From Echinicola soli (GTDB taxonomy: Bacteria; Bacteroidota; Bacteroidia; Cytophagales; Cyclobacteriaceae), in assembly GCF_006575665.1 (NCBI RefSeq), contig NZ_CP041253.1:2889001-2953000 (forward strand): a stretch of 64,000 nucleotides of DNA, given 5' to 3'. The position numbers and the translations under genes are program-made. Below the pieces are notes generated by a model. The model had not been told where the DNA came from and searched no databases. It saw nothing but the letters and a program-made list of their open reading frames with translations. Below, one piece after another: positions 18,801 through 27,624 of this stretch; the first letter of the stretch is position 1, and the number at the start of each line of letters is the position of its first letter.

Positions 18801-19233
18801 GGTGGAGGAAGCTGTTTACACAGAATTTGAGCGGATTACCGAGCGTGGTGGTGTACTGGGAGCCATGGAGACCATGTACCAGAGAGGAAAAATCCAACAA
18901 GAAAGCCTTCACTATGAGACCTTAAAGCACGCTGGTGTGTATCCAATAATAGGAGTGAATACCTTTCTTTCTTCAGCTGGATCTCCTACGGTAACGCCAG
19001 GAGAGGTGATCCGTGCAAGCAAAGAAGAAAAAGAAATTCAGATCAAAGAGCTCGAAAATTTGCATAAGAAATATAAAACACGATCTACTGGACTGTTGAA
19101 TGATTTAAAGCAGGCTGCTGTTGATAATGAAAACGTGTTTTCACAGCTTATGGAAGCTGCAAAGCATTGTTCGCTGGGACAAATTACGCATGCACTCTAT
19201 GAAGTAGGAGGACAGTACAGAAGAAATATGTAA
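15859..19233 (+). CDS. icmF: Fused isobutyryl-CoA mutase IcmF (B12-binding, GTPase chaperone and mutase domains)
   Basis: An 1124-aa cytoplasmic fusion. Residues about 10-145 are the cobalamin-binding domain ([18 protein letters not shown], with the DGHD His that ligates cobalt). About 190-400 are a MeaB-like GTPase ([14 protein letters not shown]-loop near 200, [30 protein letters not shown]). About 540-1080 are the mutase barrel ([31 protein letters not shown] in separate blocks, [18 protein letters not shown]). [10 protein letters not shown] marks isobutyryl-CoA mutase, unlike the YPTMY of methylmalonyl-CoA mutase. It interconverts isobutyryl-CoA and n-butyryl-CoA (some IcmF also use pivalyl-CoA or isovaleryl-CoA), and its GTPase domain gates cofactor loading. 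OsmC follows after 55 nt. Confidence 0.95.
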   Translation: MTQKVKAYKPKCHVRIVTAASLFDGHDAAINIMRRIIQSAGCEVIHLGHNRSVQEIVSCAIQEDVQAIAITSYQGGHTEFFKYMYDLLQEKGAGHIKIFGGGGGTILPAEISELQEYGISRIYSPDDGRSMGLQGMINDLVEQSDFPLGDELNEETLPDINSPQVIARWISAAENFSDIYHSMLEKQGVAGKGKSVPVLGITGTGGAGKSSLVDELARRFLADFEDKHLAIISVDPSKRKTGGALLGDRIRMNAINDPRIYMRSLATRQANLSLSKHVKDAVDIVKMAGYDLVILETSGIGQSDTEVADHADLSLYVMTPEYGAASQLEKIDMLDFADLIALNKFDKRGAHDALRDVKKQFVRNHGLWDAKDDELPVIGTIASQFNDPGMNKLYRELINRLATVGSNEFTPSATLSTEESEKIFIIPPSRTRYLSEIVEENQRFEKWVVEQKEVANRLYGIKKALQTLEEEGADSVLVEGLETTYAAISTKLDPVNQQWLEAWADQVESYQKDQFTFSVRGKAIHIKTYSNSLSGTRIPKVALPKYEAWGDLLQWKFKENVPGKFPFTAGVFPFKREGEDPTRMFAGEGGPERTNKRFHYVSKGMPAKRLSTAFDSVTLYGEDPGDRPDIYGKIGNSGVNICCLDDMKKLYSGFDLADPRTSVSMTINGPAATMTAFFMNTAIDQQCERYIHENGLLEKVNAQIDAIYSERGVERPTYQSDIPEGHDGLGLLLLGVTGDQVLPAEVYGAIKAATLTKVRGTVQADILKEDQAQNTCIFSTEFSLRLMGDVQQYFIEKGVRNFYSVSISGYHIAEAGANPITQLALTLSNGFTYVEYYVSRGMDVNAFAPNLSFFFSNGIDPEYAVIGRVARRIWAKAMKLKYGANERSQMLKYHIQTSGRSLHAQEIDFNDIRTTLQALYAIYDNCNSLHTNAYDEAITTPTEASVRRAMAIQLIINKELGLSKNENPLQGAFIIEELTDLVEEAVYTEFERITERGGVLGAMETMYQRGKIQQESLHYETLKHAGVYPIIGVNTFLSSAGSPTVTPGEVIRASKEEKEIQIKELENLHKKYKTRSTGLLNDLKQAAVDNENVFSQLMEAAKHCSLGQITHALYEVGGQYRRNM

Positions 19234-19288
19234 AAGAATAAGTTAAGGAATTGTAAAAAGAATCATATTATAAACAATCGATTAAAAA

Positions 19289-19702
19289 ATGGCTAAGAGA
19301 AATGTGACGGTTACGATGAAGGCGGACTACGAGTATGAAGCAGTAAATCCGCAAGGCAACAAGGTTAAGATAGATATGTATGATCCTGAGAAAAAGCAAC
19401 ATCAGTCACCAATGGATTTGGTTTTGTCAGCAGTGGCCAGCTGTGCATCAGTGGATGCTGTCTTGATGATGAAAAAGAAGAGAAAAACAGTGGAAGATTT
19501 TAAGGTAGAGACAGAGGGGGATAGAAACGATGGAATTCCTGCCTTTTATAAATCCATTCATATGAAGTTTATCCTTACTTCGCCTGATGCCACAGCGGAT
19601 GAGTTTGCGAAAGTGGTGAAATTGTCAGTGGATAAATATTGCTCAGTTTCAGCTTCCCTGAGTGCTGATATTACCTATAGCTCGGAAGTAGTCAAGCCAT
19701 GA
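19289..19702 (+). CDS. OsmC family protein
   Basis: A 137-aa OsmC/Ohr-fold protein. The two conserved cysteines lie in VASCASVDAV (near residue 52) and KYCSVSASL (near residue 116), the usual thiol pair of peroxide-reducing members. SPMDLVLSAVASC is the family signature. OsmC-type proteins reduce organic hydroperoxides in the cytoplasm. Since some members lack proven activity, a peroxidase role here is inferred. It overlaps the next gene by 4 nt and probably belongs to an icmF-osmC-small-gene unit. Confidence 0.88.
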   Translation: MAKRNVTVTMKADYEYEAVNPQGNKVKIDMYDPEKKQHQSPMDLVLSAVASCASVDAVLMMKKKRKTVEDFKVETEGDRNDGIPAFYKSIHMKFILTSPDATADEFAKVVKLSVDKYCSVSASLSADITYSSEVVKP

Positions 19703-19938
19703 GAGTGCTGAAGGAATTTACAAAAAAGGACATCCGGATCTCTGTTTTTTCCTGGAACGGTAAATACCTGATCAAATATGAACAGGGAATGATAGAGCAG
19801 ACCTATAAGGTCAGCGAGTTGGATGTACTTGAAGAAAAAGATTTGGAAGTCTTTTTTGAAGAGGTTTTTTTGGATGAAATCAATAAAAGATTTGAAGAGA
19901 TGCACCAATCTCTTAGGAATCAGACCGAAAATATTTAA
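19699..19938 (+). CDS. Small conserved-looking protein of unknown function
   Basis: A 79-aa protein starting at an ATG that overlaps the osmC stop (ATGA). The first half looks like a beta sheet (IRISVFSWNGKYLIKYEQGMIEQTYKV), the second is acidic and helical (LDVLEEKDLEVFFEEVFLDEINKRFEEMHQSL). It has no signal peptide, Cys or recognisable domain. Translational coupling to osmC supports it as a real gene. I do not recognise a family or function. Confidence 0.7.
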   Translation: MRVLKEFTKKDIRISVFSWNGKYLIKYEQGMIEQTYKVSELDVLEEKDLEVFFEEVFLDEINKRFEEMHQSLRNQTENI

Positions 19939-19965
19939 ATTTACCGTGTATTTACATATTCGTAG

Positions 19966-20976
19966 ATGAAATATGCTTATTTTGTTTTTGTTGGCCTGAT
20001 ATTACTCTTTTCCAATGGCTGTAGGGATGAGGTAGGGTCGGTATATCCTGCTGAATTTACGGAGCTGGATTCTATCATTAAGGTGATGGAGTCGGATCTT
20101 AGTCCATTGGAGGCGCAGATCAAAGAATTGTCCTCTATGACAGAGTATCTCTTTGTCCATCAGGACAGGTATGCTGCGATGGCTTCTAGCGACGAGTATA
20201 AAATCTCCGACGCAGGTACAATTTATAGAGAAACAGCTGATAAATCCGAAAGTAGCGTGTATGTTTCATCTATCTTCCAGAGTAAGGAAGAGGTATTTCA
20301 TCAGATTTATTTCACGGAAGCATTGGATTCGGCCTTTAGGACGGTTTATGCGGACTCACCATTGGTAGCGCAGGTTTACCTTAATACCCGACTTCAGCTG
20401 TGCAGAATTTACCCATCGCTTGATGCATTACAGATGTTTGATAAAGACGCAGACCTTACGACCTTTAATTTCTATTATATGGCAGATGAGGTGCGAAATC
20501 CCGAGAGAAGGAGTAAATGGGTAGAGGATATTTATGTGGATCCAGCGGGACGAGGATGGATACTTTCCTTGATTCACCCCGTCTATCACCAGGGAGAGTT
20601 GGAGGGAGTAGTGGGCTTTGATATTACGATAAATGATATTATTCAGCGGTTTTTAAAAAAAAATAACAAGAAACTGTTAATTATAGATGGAGCCGGTAAT
20701 ATCGTAGCCGGAACCAATGATGCCATCGAAGTACTAAACTTGCCTCCTTTAAGAAATCATACATATGTTCAGACAATCAATTCAGATAATTTCCGCAAAG
20801 AAGATTACAACTTGTTTAAATCCAAGAGCAAGGAGGTAAGGAAGATGGTGGCGAAATTTTTACTGGAGAAAGATAATATCTACAAAATGGAGGGTGATTA
20901 TGCGAAACAGAAATATTCCATTTATTGTAGGCAAATGAATTTACTAAACTGGTATGTGTTGGAAGTGAAAAGCTGA
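19966..20976 (+). CDS. Lipoprotein with a PDC/Cache-type sensor domain
   Basis: A 336-aa protein with a lipoprotein signal peptide (hydrophobic 5-17, lipobox FSNGC, Cys19). A helical segment (LDSIIKVMESDLSPLEAQIKELSSM) is followed by a PDC/Cache-like alpha-beta domain. YMADEVRNPERRSKWVEDIYVDPAGRGWILSLIHPVYHQGELEGVVGFDITINDI, written here as the stretch of residues about 175-230, has the typical W..Y.DP..G.W..S...PVY..G...GVVG.DI pattern. There is no transmembrane or signalling output domain. It lies 14 nt before a hybrid histidine kinase, so I infer that it is a periplasmic ligand-binding partner of that kinase. Confidence 0.8.
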   Translation: MKYAYFVFVGLILLFSNGCRDEVGSVYPAEFTELDSIIKVMESDLSPLEAQIKELSSMTEYLFVHQDRYAAMASSDEYKISDAGTIYRETADKSESSVYVSSIFQSKEEVFHQIYFTEALDSAFRTVYADSPLVAQVYLNTRLQLCRIYPSLDALQMFDKDADLTTFNFYYMADEVRNPERRSKWVEDIYVDPAGRGWILSLIHPVYHQGELEGVVGFDITINDIIQRFLKKNNKKLLIIDGAGNIVAGTNDAIEVLNLPPLRNHTYVQTINSDNFRKEDYNLFKSKSKEVRKMVAKFLLEKDNIYKMEGDYAKQKYSIYCRQMNLLNWYVLEVKS

Positions 20977-20990
20977 CAAATTAAAGATTC

Positions 20991-23855
20991 ATGAGGAGTA
21001 AGGATAATTTTAAACGATTTCATGTATTGACATTAATGTCAGTTGCATCGATTATTCTAATTTTCTCATTAGGGTATCTTTTTTATAACACCCTGTCAAA
21101 GAATTTGTTGGGCAGTAGTCGGCAGTTTTTGGGAAAGCAAGTAGAAATAGCTTCCAATGAAGTGCAGCGAAGGTTTAATACTCTTTACGAGGATCTGACC
21201 TATTACACAGCTAGTTTGGAAGGCTTTTATGATGTTTCCAATAAAGAAAAAGTGCGATCTTCCCGAACACGTCAATTATTGAACTCGTATGGGGACTTGG
21301 TTGATACCCTGTTTGTGAAAGTAGATGATAAAACTTGGGCATATTACCTTAGGGATAATAACTACTTCGAAAAAGTTCAGATTGAAGAGGACCGGACCTT
21401 CAGTGATCCCAGAAGGTTTATTAAAGTCAAGTCCGACCTAGATCCCATCATGGTTATTGCAGCGGTTAATTTGGATGGGTTTCTGGATCATTACACTTCT
21501 AATCACTATTTGGGTGAGGGGGGATATAAATTTTATCTCTATGGCGAAAATGCTTATCCATTAGGTGAAAAAGACCGTTCTTCTGGACTATCCCTCTCGC
21601 CAAACCTATGGGGGGAAATGCAAAATGAATATCTGGGGGGATTGAGAGGTGTTTATGAAGGGGATATCATTAGGATCGCAGAGGATGGAGAAAAGGAACG
21701 ACTGAAGACTATCGTTGCCCAGTACCCGTTTAGTTTATTTCCGCTTGAAGGTAAGTTTGCGATAGTGTTTGCCCAAGACCAGAAAATCATTATTTCTCGC
21801 CTGTATAATACTTATTTTCTCCTTTTTGCGGGGCTCTTTGCCTTACTGATACTGGTGATATACCTATTGATCAAACATGGGATAAGTATAGATGACAAAC
21901 ACGTAGAACTCGAAAAGAAGTCGCTGGAAATTAATAGGCTCTTTGAACAGCAAACCATGCTTTTGCAAGAGACAAATGGCTTTGTATATTATCATGATGC
22001 TTCAGGTAAAGTCAATAATGTCAGCGAAAATGTCACTAGTGTATTGGGCTTTACCGTAGAAGAGTTTTTGGAGAACAATAAGAGCCAGATCGTCGATCGA
22101 GATCTGGAAAAGCTTCAGGAAAAGGCGAGAAAAGCCATCGATTCAAGGAATGATTATTTGAGTTTTGAGGTGAGTTTCGTTAAGAAGGACGGTACCATCA
22201 TCAGAGCTAAGAATTTTGAGCGACTATTTTATGACCAAGAGGGGCAGTTCCTTAGTAGTGTAGGGATTTGTACAGATATAACAGAAAAATACCTAGCAGA
22301 GAGAGAACTTATCAAAAGTGAAAATAGACTGCGATCGGTATTGAACAGCTTGCCCGACATTATTTTTATCTATGATAATCAGGGCGTTTACCTCGATTAT
22401 TATGTTCAGGAGACAGATATGCTTATTGGAGCTCCTGAGTTATCACTTGGAAGACATATTAAAGATATTATTCCGCCGCCGTATGGTGAAAAAATGGAGA
22501 ATGCCCTAATAAGGGCTTCAAAGACCAGTAAGGTGCAGACCGAGCAAATGACGCTTGACCTGCCTTCTGGTAAAAAGTTTTTGGAAATTAGATTTTTTAA
22601 ACTTGACGATGAAAGAATGATATCTGTAGGTCGTGATGTGACGGAACAGAAGTTATGGGAGAAGGGCTTGAAAGAAGCCATGGAAGTCGCAGAAGGAGCC
22701 AATAGAGCGAAATCAGAATTTTTGGCCAGCATGAGCCATGAAATCAGGACACCGATGAATGGCTTGTTAGGTATGATTGGCCTGTTAGAGTATACAACAT
22801 TGGACGAAGAGCAGGAAAGCATCGTTAAAGTGATCAAGGACTCGGGAGAATCCCTATTGGTGATTATAAAGGATATTTTAGATTATTCAAAAATCGAAGA
22901 GGGCAAGTTAGAGTTGGAGCTTTCGAACTCTAAGTTTAGAGAGGAACTAAATAAAGTGATCAATATATTTTCTGGAATGGTAGTAGGTAAGGAGCTTTCT
23001 CTGAACCTGAATATTTCTCCGATAATTCCGCAATGGCTGATCCTGGACAATGAAAAGCTCAGTCAAATTCTATTCAATATCATCGGAAATGCCGTGAAGT
23101 TTACACCAAAGGGTGGTGATGTGAGTATTAAAGTGTCGGGCGAACCTATTCTGGACAAGAATTTCATGCTTTATTTTAATGTGAAAGATACAGGTGTAGG
23201 AATACCAAAATCAAAAATCGATCAGCTTATCAATCCATTTACTCAAGCGGGGAGGGGGACTGCTGAAGAAAAAAGCGGCAGTGGATTGGGCTTGGCTATT
23301 GCCAATAAGCTTATCGAGCTTATGGGGGGAAGCCTTCAGATAGAAAGTGAAGTGGGGAAGGGGTCCGAATTTTCCTTCACGATTTTTTCAAGGATCTCAG
23401 ACAGTGAAGAAATCGTTGGCCAAGATGAGTATGAAAAGTATGCGAGGGAAGAATACAAGCTCTCCCATATTTCAGACAAATTTCCCAAGGAGATATTACT
23501 TGCCGAGGACAATGATATCAATCTCAAGTTTATGAAGCTATTGATGAAGCAGTTGGGCTATTCGGTAGATGCTGTAAGTACAGGGGAGGAAGCTGTAAAG
23601 GCCGTCAGGCAGAAGCGGTACGATATGATTTTTATGGATTATCAGATGCCTGTTATGGACGGTTTGGAGGCTTCTAGGGAAATCAAGAAAATGAAAGAAG
23701 GGAAGTCTGTGCGGATCATCGGACTCTCTGCGAATGTATTCAAGGAAGACATCGAGAGGGCATTTGAAGCAGGAATGGACGATTACCTTACCAAGCCCAT
23801 AAAGATCCAGGACGTAGTGATGAAAATAAAGGAAAGTTCGGGGATGAATGTGTAA
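20991..23855 (+). CDS. Hybrid sensor histidine kinase with C-terminal receiver domain
   Basis: A 954-aa inner-membrane signal protein. TM1 is at residues 12-34, a periplasmic sensor region at about 35-265, and TM2 at about 268-292. Two PAS-like domains follow at about 325-440 (GFVYYHDASGKVNNVSENV) and 455-560 (LPDIIFIYDNQGVYLDYY). The HisKA box SMSHEIRTPMNGLLG carries the phospho-acceptor His583. The ATPase has N (NIIGNAVKFT), G1 (DTGVGIP) and G2 (GSGLGLAI) boxes. The receiver at about 830-950 has Asp883 in FMDYQMPVMDG. There is no DNA-binding domain, so it is not an HTCS regulator, and phosphate must pass to another protein not seen here. It is encoded with the Cache lipoprotein. Confidence 0.93.
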   Translation: MRSKDNFKRFHVLTLMSVASIILIFSLGYLFYNTLSKNLLGSSRQFLGKQVEIASNEVQRRFNTLYEDLTYYTASLEGFYDVSNKEKVRSSRTRQLLNSYGDLVDTLFVKVDDKTWAYYLRDNNYFEKVQIEEDRTFSDPRRFIKVKSDLDPIMVIAAVNLDGFLDHYTSNHYLGEGGYKFYLYGENAYPLGEKDRSSGLSLSPNLWGEMQNEYLGGLRGVYEGDIIRIAEDGEKERLKTIVAQYPFSLFPLEGKFAIVFAQDQKIIISRLYNTYFLLFAGLFALLILVIYLLIKHGISIDDKHVELEKKSLEINRLFEQQTMLLQETNGFVYYHDASGKVNNVSENVTSVLGFTVEEFLENNKSQIVDRDLEKLQEKARKAIDSRNDYLSFEVSFVKKDGTIIRAKNFERLFYDQEGQFLSSVGICTDITEKYLAERELIKSENRLRSVLNSLPDIIFIYDNQGVYLDYYVQETDMLIGAPELSLGRHIKDIIPPPYGEKMENALIRASKTSKVQTEQMTLDLPSGKKFLEIRFFKLDDERMISVGRDVTEQKLWEKGLKEAMEVAEGANRAKSEFLASMSHEIRTPMNGLLGMIGLLEYTTLDEEQESIVKVIKDSGESLLVIIKDILDYSKIEEGKLELELSNSKFREELNKVINIFSGMVVGKELSLNLNISPIIPQWLILDNEKLSQILFNIIGNAVKFTPKGGDVSIKVSGEPILDKNFMLYFNVKDTGVGIPKSKIDQLINPFTQAGRGTAEEKSGSGLGLAIANKLIELMGGSLQIESEVGKGSEFSFTIFSRISDSEEIVGQDEYEKYAREEYKLSHISDKFPKEILLAEDNDINLKFMKLLMKQLGYSVDAVSTGEEAVKAVRQKRYDMIFMDYQMPVMDGLEASREIKKMKEGKSVRIIGLSANVFKEDIERAFEAGMDDYLTKPIKIQDVVMKIKESSGMNV

Positions 23856-24513
23856 TTATATATTGTTGATTGCCGGGCTTCCTATTGCATCATATACAGT
23901 GTGTCCGGATGTTGCGTATAGCATCCATTTTTTACGCGGTTAGGACTACAGTTACACGTGGCGCAAATTTTCTAATGTATATTATGGGTTTAATTCTACC
24001 GAAAGAACAATGAAATAAAAATTTACAATGTTTCTTTATGTTTTTTTTCGTAAACGTAAGTTTTACTACAGATTATAGTCATTCCTAAAAAGTGATTTTT
24101 TTACTAGAGTCCGAGAAAATAATCGTCAAATTGAAAAAATCAACTGTTTTCACCCCTAAAATCCCTAAAGAGGACTTTCTAAAGCCCCCTTTTAGGGAAT
24201 GGGGGTCGTTTTAGGGATTGGAATAAAACCTTCAAATTTCTATTAATAGACAGTTTTTGATCATATTTGAAATTTAGTCGAAAGCCAGTATTTTTTTTCC
24301 ACAAAAAAAACTCAAATAACCGTAATGAATAAATTATTATTCTTTGTTTTTGTTAAATTTTTATAAAATAAAGGGGTATAAAAAGTGATTTTTAGTGGTG
24401 GTGATTACCTAAAAACTTTCATTTTTACTTAATTTCCTATTTAATGAAAGAAAAATTGTTTCGAATAAGTTTGATTCCTTATCTTAAAAAATAAACCAAA
24501 AAATAATTCGATT
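23856..24513. other. Intergenic region upstream of susC
   Basis: 658 bp without a credible ORF. It contains a MITE-like element (24,101-24,291) and a long AT-rich leader before susC. No exact TAnnTTTG box is seen; TATTCTTTG near 24,340 has one extra base. Confidence 0.5.
24101..24291 (+). mobile_element. MITE-like non-autonomous element, copy A
   Basis: 191 bp that align, in inverted orientation, to 37,308-37,500 with about 13 differences by hand alignment. Termini are TTACTAGAGTCCGA and the complement of TCGAAAGCCAGTA. The inner part contains TCCCTAAAGAGG...CCTTTTAGGGA, able to form a hairpin. It lies between T-tracts, so a target-site duplication cannot be read unambiguously here. It has no coding capacity. 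Copy B shows clearer ends. Confidence 0.75.
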
Positions 24514-27500
24514 ATGACGAGACTTTTACTACTCATTTTAATGGGGATTTTGCCGTTAATATCATTTGGGCAAAGTCTAAAGATTACAGGAGAGGTTACG
24601 GACAGTGATACTGGGGAACCTCTTGTGGGAGCTACCGTGTTAGTAAGTGGCAGTTCTAAAGGAACCGTTACTGATCCTGACGGAAACTATGTTTTAAATA
24701 ATATAAGTAAGGGGGATGTGCTGAAATTCAGTTACCTGGGCTATTTGTCAAAAAATATCAAGGTTGAAAACCAGACAAATATTTCCGTGAGTTTATTACA
24801 GGATGAAGAGCTGATGGAGGAGGTGATCGTGGTGGGTTACGGTACCCAGAAAAGGGAGAACTTGACAGGTGCTGTTTCCACTGTCGGCAAGGAAAAAATT
24901 GCCAATAGGCCGATCACCAATTTGGCGACCGGTTTACAGGGGGTTACCCCAGGATTGACCATTACCCGGACAAATGGGGAGCCGGGAAATGAAGGTATCA
25001 ATATTCAGATCAGAGGGGTAACCTCTGCCAATGGAAGTGTGGATCCACTAGTGGTCATCGACGGAATCAGTACCAGTATTGACGCCTTGACGAGAATTAA
25101 TCCGAATGACGTAGAGGATATTACCGTGCTAAAGGATGCAGCAGCAGCGGCAATTTACGGATCCCAGTCATCCGGGGGGGTAATCCTAGTTACGACCAAG
25201 TCCGGGACTTCCGGGAAGATGAAGATTGACGCGTCCGTATTGTATTCGTTAAAGAGACCGATCAATATGCCAAAAAGAATGACACTTTTGGAGGAGGCAA
25301 CATTTGTGAATTTGGCAAGGACAAATGCTGGTGGCGGTACGCCTTATTCAGAAAGGGATCTGGAAAATATCCGTAACAATGTACCGTACGATTATAACGA
25401 TTCCGATGGTAGGGAGCACCTGATGGAGTTTTATAACCAAACTCCTTATGAAGATGATTTAATGTATCGGTATGCTCCGTCGCAGACCTATAACGTAGCT
25501 TTAAGTGGTGGTACGGAAAAACTGAACTATTATCTGTCCGGTGGTCTGCTCAATGAGGAAGGGATGCTGAAAATCGGCAATGATGAATCAAAGCGGTATA
25601 ATGCACGGCTTAATCTCCGGTCAAAAATAAACGAAAAGGTTTCCCTGACTGGAAACATTGCATACACTAACAAGTTTACCAATGCCCCTGGGGATAACTT
25701 AAGCGGTAATTATAATACCATCTATTATTTGACAAGGGCAAGGTTACGAAATCCTCTCTATACTCCGAGCGGTAATTACATGCACAGGGTGGTAGCAGAC
25801 TTAAGGGAAGGAGGATTCCAGAATAGCAAGGAGAACAGGCTGGATGCAAATGCGACGTTGACCATCAAGGATTTGGTAAAAGGACTGACTTTAAGGGCTG
25901 TGGTCGGCGGACAGTACCGGGTGGATAATGATGTGAATTTTCGAAGATTTGTACAAAGGTATAGTACTTACGCGGATGGAACGGACTACGAAAATGGGAA
26001 TATCAACTCCCCCAACTCATATTATGAGCGTGCTGAAACCCGCAAAAGGGCCAATATCCAATACCTAGCAGATTACGTATTGAAAATTTCCGATAAACAT
26101 AATATTACGGCTTTGGCGGGTTATGAATTTCAGGATTATCAGTACGAAGGTTTCTGGGCATCTGCCTCCAACTTATTTAATAATGATATTGCCGGACTGA
26201 ATCATAGTGAACAGGAAAACAGGGATAATGGCCAGGGCTATAATGCTTTTGCCTTTCAGTCTGTCTTCGGAAAAGTAAACTACACCTTTGACCGCCGATA
26301 TGTGATCGAGGGGACCTACCGATATGACGAGAGCTCGAAATTAGCACCGGGTTATCAGGGGCAGGATTTCGGAGCTATCTCTGCTGCCTGGAATGTACAC
26401 CGTGAAAGTTGGTTTGAAGGCTTGTCCCATGTGATTTCTGATTTGAAGTTAAGGGCTTCATGGGGTCGTCTTGGGGGAGCTTTGGGAAGCAATTTCCCTA
26501 ATTTTTCCTGGGCGAATACGATTAACAGAGGAAGTGGGTTAGTGCTGGGAGCCACCGATAACCCCTATTATTATCAATCGGCAATTCCTTCTAGTACCAT
26601 TACTTGGGAAAATATAGAGACTACCAACTTCGGGCTGGACATCGGCATGTTCGATAATAAGTTGACCTTCACAGGGGAATATTTTACAAAGTGGAATAAA
26701 AACATGTCTACGACAGTACCTGTACCAGAAATATTGGGCGTCTCCCCACCTGATAAGAATATTGGTGAACTAAAAGTGTGGGGTTGGGAAATGGAGCTTG
26801 CATACCGAAACAGTTTTGGTAGTGATTTCAATTTGAATATTGGGTTTAATCTGTCAGATACCCAGAATGAACTGGTGAAATTTGAAAGAAACACATCGGT
26901 TTCCGAAGGTAGGGTTGGGCTCTTAGAAGGACATCCTTTAAATACGTTTTGGGGATATAAGACCAATGGGTATTATTCCTCCGAAGAGGAACTGAACAAT
27001 GCCGTTTCACTCGACGGAAGCAATAAGAATATCGATCTTGGCGATGTGAAGTATGTTGACTTGAACGGAGACGGTGAGATCAGCCAGGGGGAAGGAACAC
27101 TGGAAGACCATGGTGACCTGAACTATATCGGTACTGACGCTACCAGATTTTCCTTTGGGCTGAATATAGGAGCTGAATATAAAAACTTTGATTTCATCGC
27201 TTTTTTTCAAGGTGTGGGTAGACGACATTTTCAACCTAACTATACCAATTTGGCACCACTGACGCGGTCTTGGATCATGCCCATGGATATCCATAATGAT
27301 TACTGGACACCGGAAAACCAGGACGCGTTATTCCCCCGGCCATATTATCAGGCTACTCATAACTACCAAGCGTCGGATAAATGGATTTTTGATGCAAAGT
27401 ACGTGCGTTTGAAAAACATACAGATTGGGTATACACTTCCCAAGGCATTGACAGAAAAGCTGTCCATGGATAGGGTAAGGGTTTTCTTCTCAGGACAGGA

Positions 27501-27624
27501 TTTATTGACGTTTACCAATATGAAAGGTCTCGAAAAGGTATATGATCCTGAAAGTAGAAATGGTAGAATCAGTGATTATCCCTACTTCGGGACAGCAAGT
27601 ATAGGGCTAAACATAAACTTTTAA
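24514..27624 (+). CDS. SusC/RagA family TonB-linked outer-membrane protein
   Basis: A 1036-aa outer-membrane transporter. It has a signal peptide (1-19, ISFGQ), a carboxypeptidase-regulatory-like domain at about 23-95 (GEVTDSDTGEPLVGATVLV, GNYVL), a TonB-box-like EEVIVVGYGTQKRENLTGAV, a plug domain (PLVVIDGI, ILVTTKSG) and a beta-barrel ending in an aromatic residue (SIGLNINF). An EF-hand-like DLNGDGEISQGEG lies near residue 850, as in many SusC proteins. It imports a nutrient, commonly glycan or peptide, with the SusD partner. The substrate cannot be told, since no hydrolase genes adjoin. Its stop overlaps the susD start (TAATG). Confidence 0.95.
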   Translation: MTRLLLLILMGILPLISFGQSLKITGEVTDSDTGEPLVGATVLVSGSSKGTVTDPDGNYVLNNISKGDVLKFSYLGYLSKNIKVENQTNISVSLLQDEELMEEVIVVGYGTQKRENLTGAVSTVGKEKIANRPITNLATGLQGVTPGLTITRTNGEPGNEGINIQIRGVTSANGSVDPLVVIDGISTSIDALTRINPNDVEDITVLKDAAAAAIYGSQSSGGVILVTTKSGTSGKMKIDASVLYSLKRPINMPKRMTLLEEATFVNLARTNAGGGTPYSERDLENIRNNVPYDYNDSDGREHLMEFYNQTPYEDDLMYRYAPSQTYNVALSGGTEKLNYYLSGGLLNEEGMLKIGNDESKRYNARLNLRSKINEKVSLTGNIAYTNKFTNAPGDNLSGNYNTIYYLTRARLRNPLYTPSGNYMHRVVADLREGGFQNSKENRLDANATLTIKDLVKGLTLRAVVGGQYRVDNDVNFRRFVQRYSTYADGTDYENGNINSPNSYYERAETRKRANIQYLADYVLKISDKHNITALAGYEFQDYQYEGFWASASNLFNNDIAGLNHSEQENRDNGQGYNAFAFQSVFGKVNYTFDRRYVIEGTYRYDESSKLAPGYQGQDFGAISAAWNVHRESWFEGLSHVISDLKLRASWGRLGGALGSNFPNFSWANTINRGSGLVLGATDNPYYYQSAIPSSTITWENIETTNFGLDIGMFDNKLTFTGEYFTKWNKNMSTTVPVPEILGVSPPDKNIGELKVWGWEMELAYRNSFGSDFNLNIGFNLSDTQNELVKFERNTSVSEGRVGLLEGHPLNTFWGYKTNGYYSSEEELNNAVSLDGSNKNIDLGDVKYVDLNGDGEISQGEGTLEDHGDLNYIGTDATRFSFGLNIGAEYKNFDFIAFFQGVGRRHFQPNYTNLAPLTRSWIMPMDIHNDYWTPENQDALFPRPYYQATHNYQASDKWIFDAKYVRLKNIQIGYTLPKALTEKLSMDRVRVFFSGQDLLTFTNMKGLEKVYDPESRNGRISDYPYFGTASIGLNINF

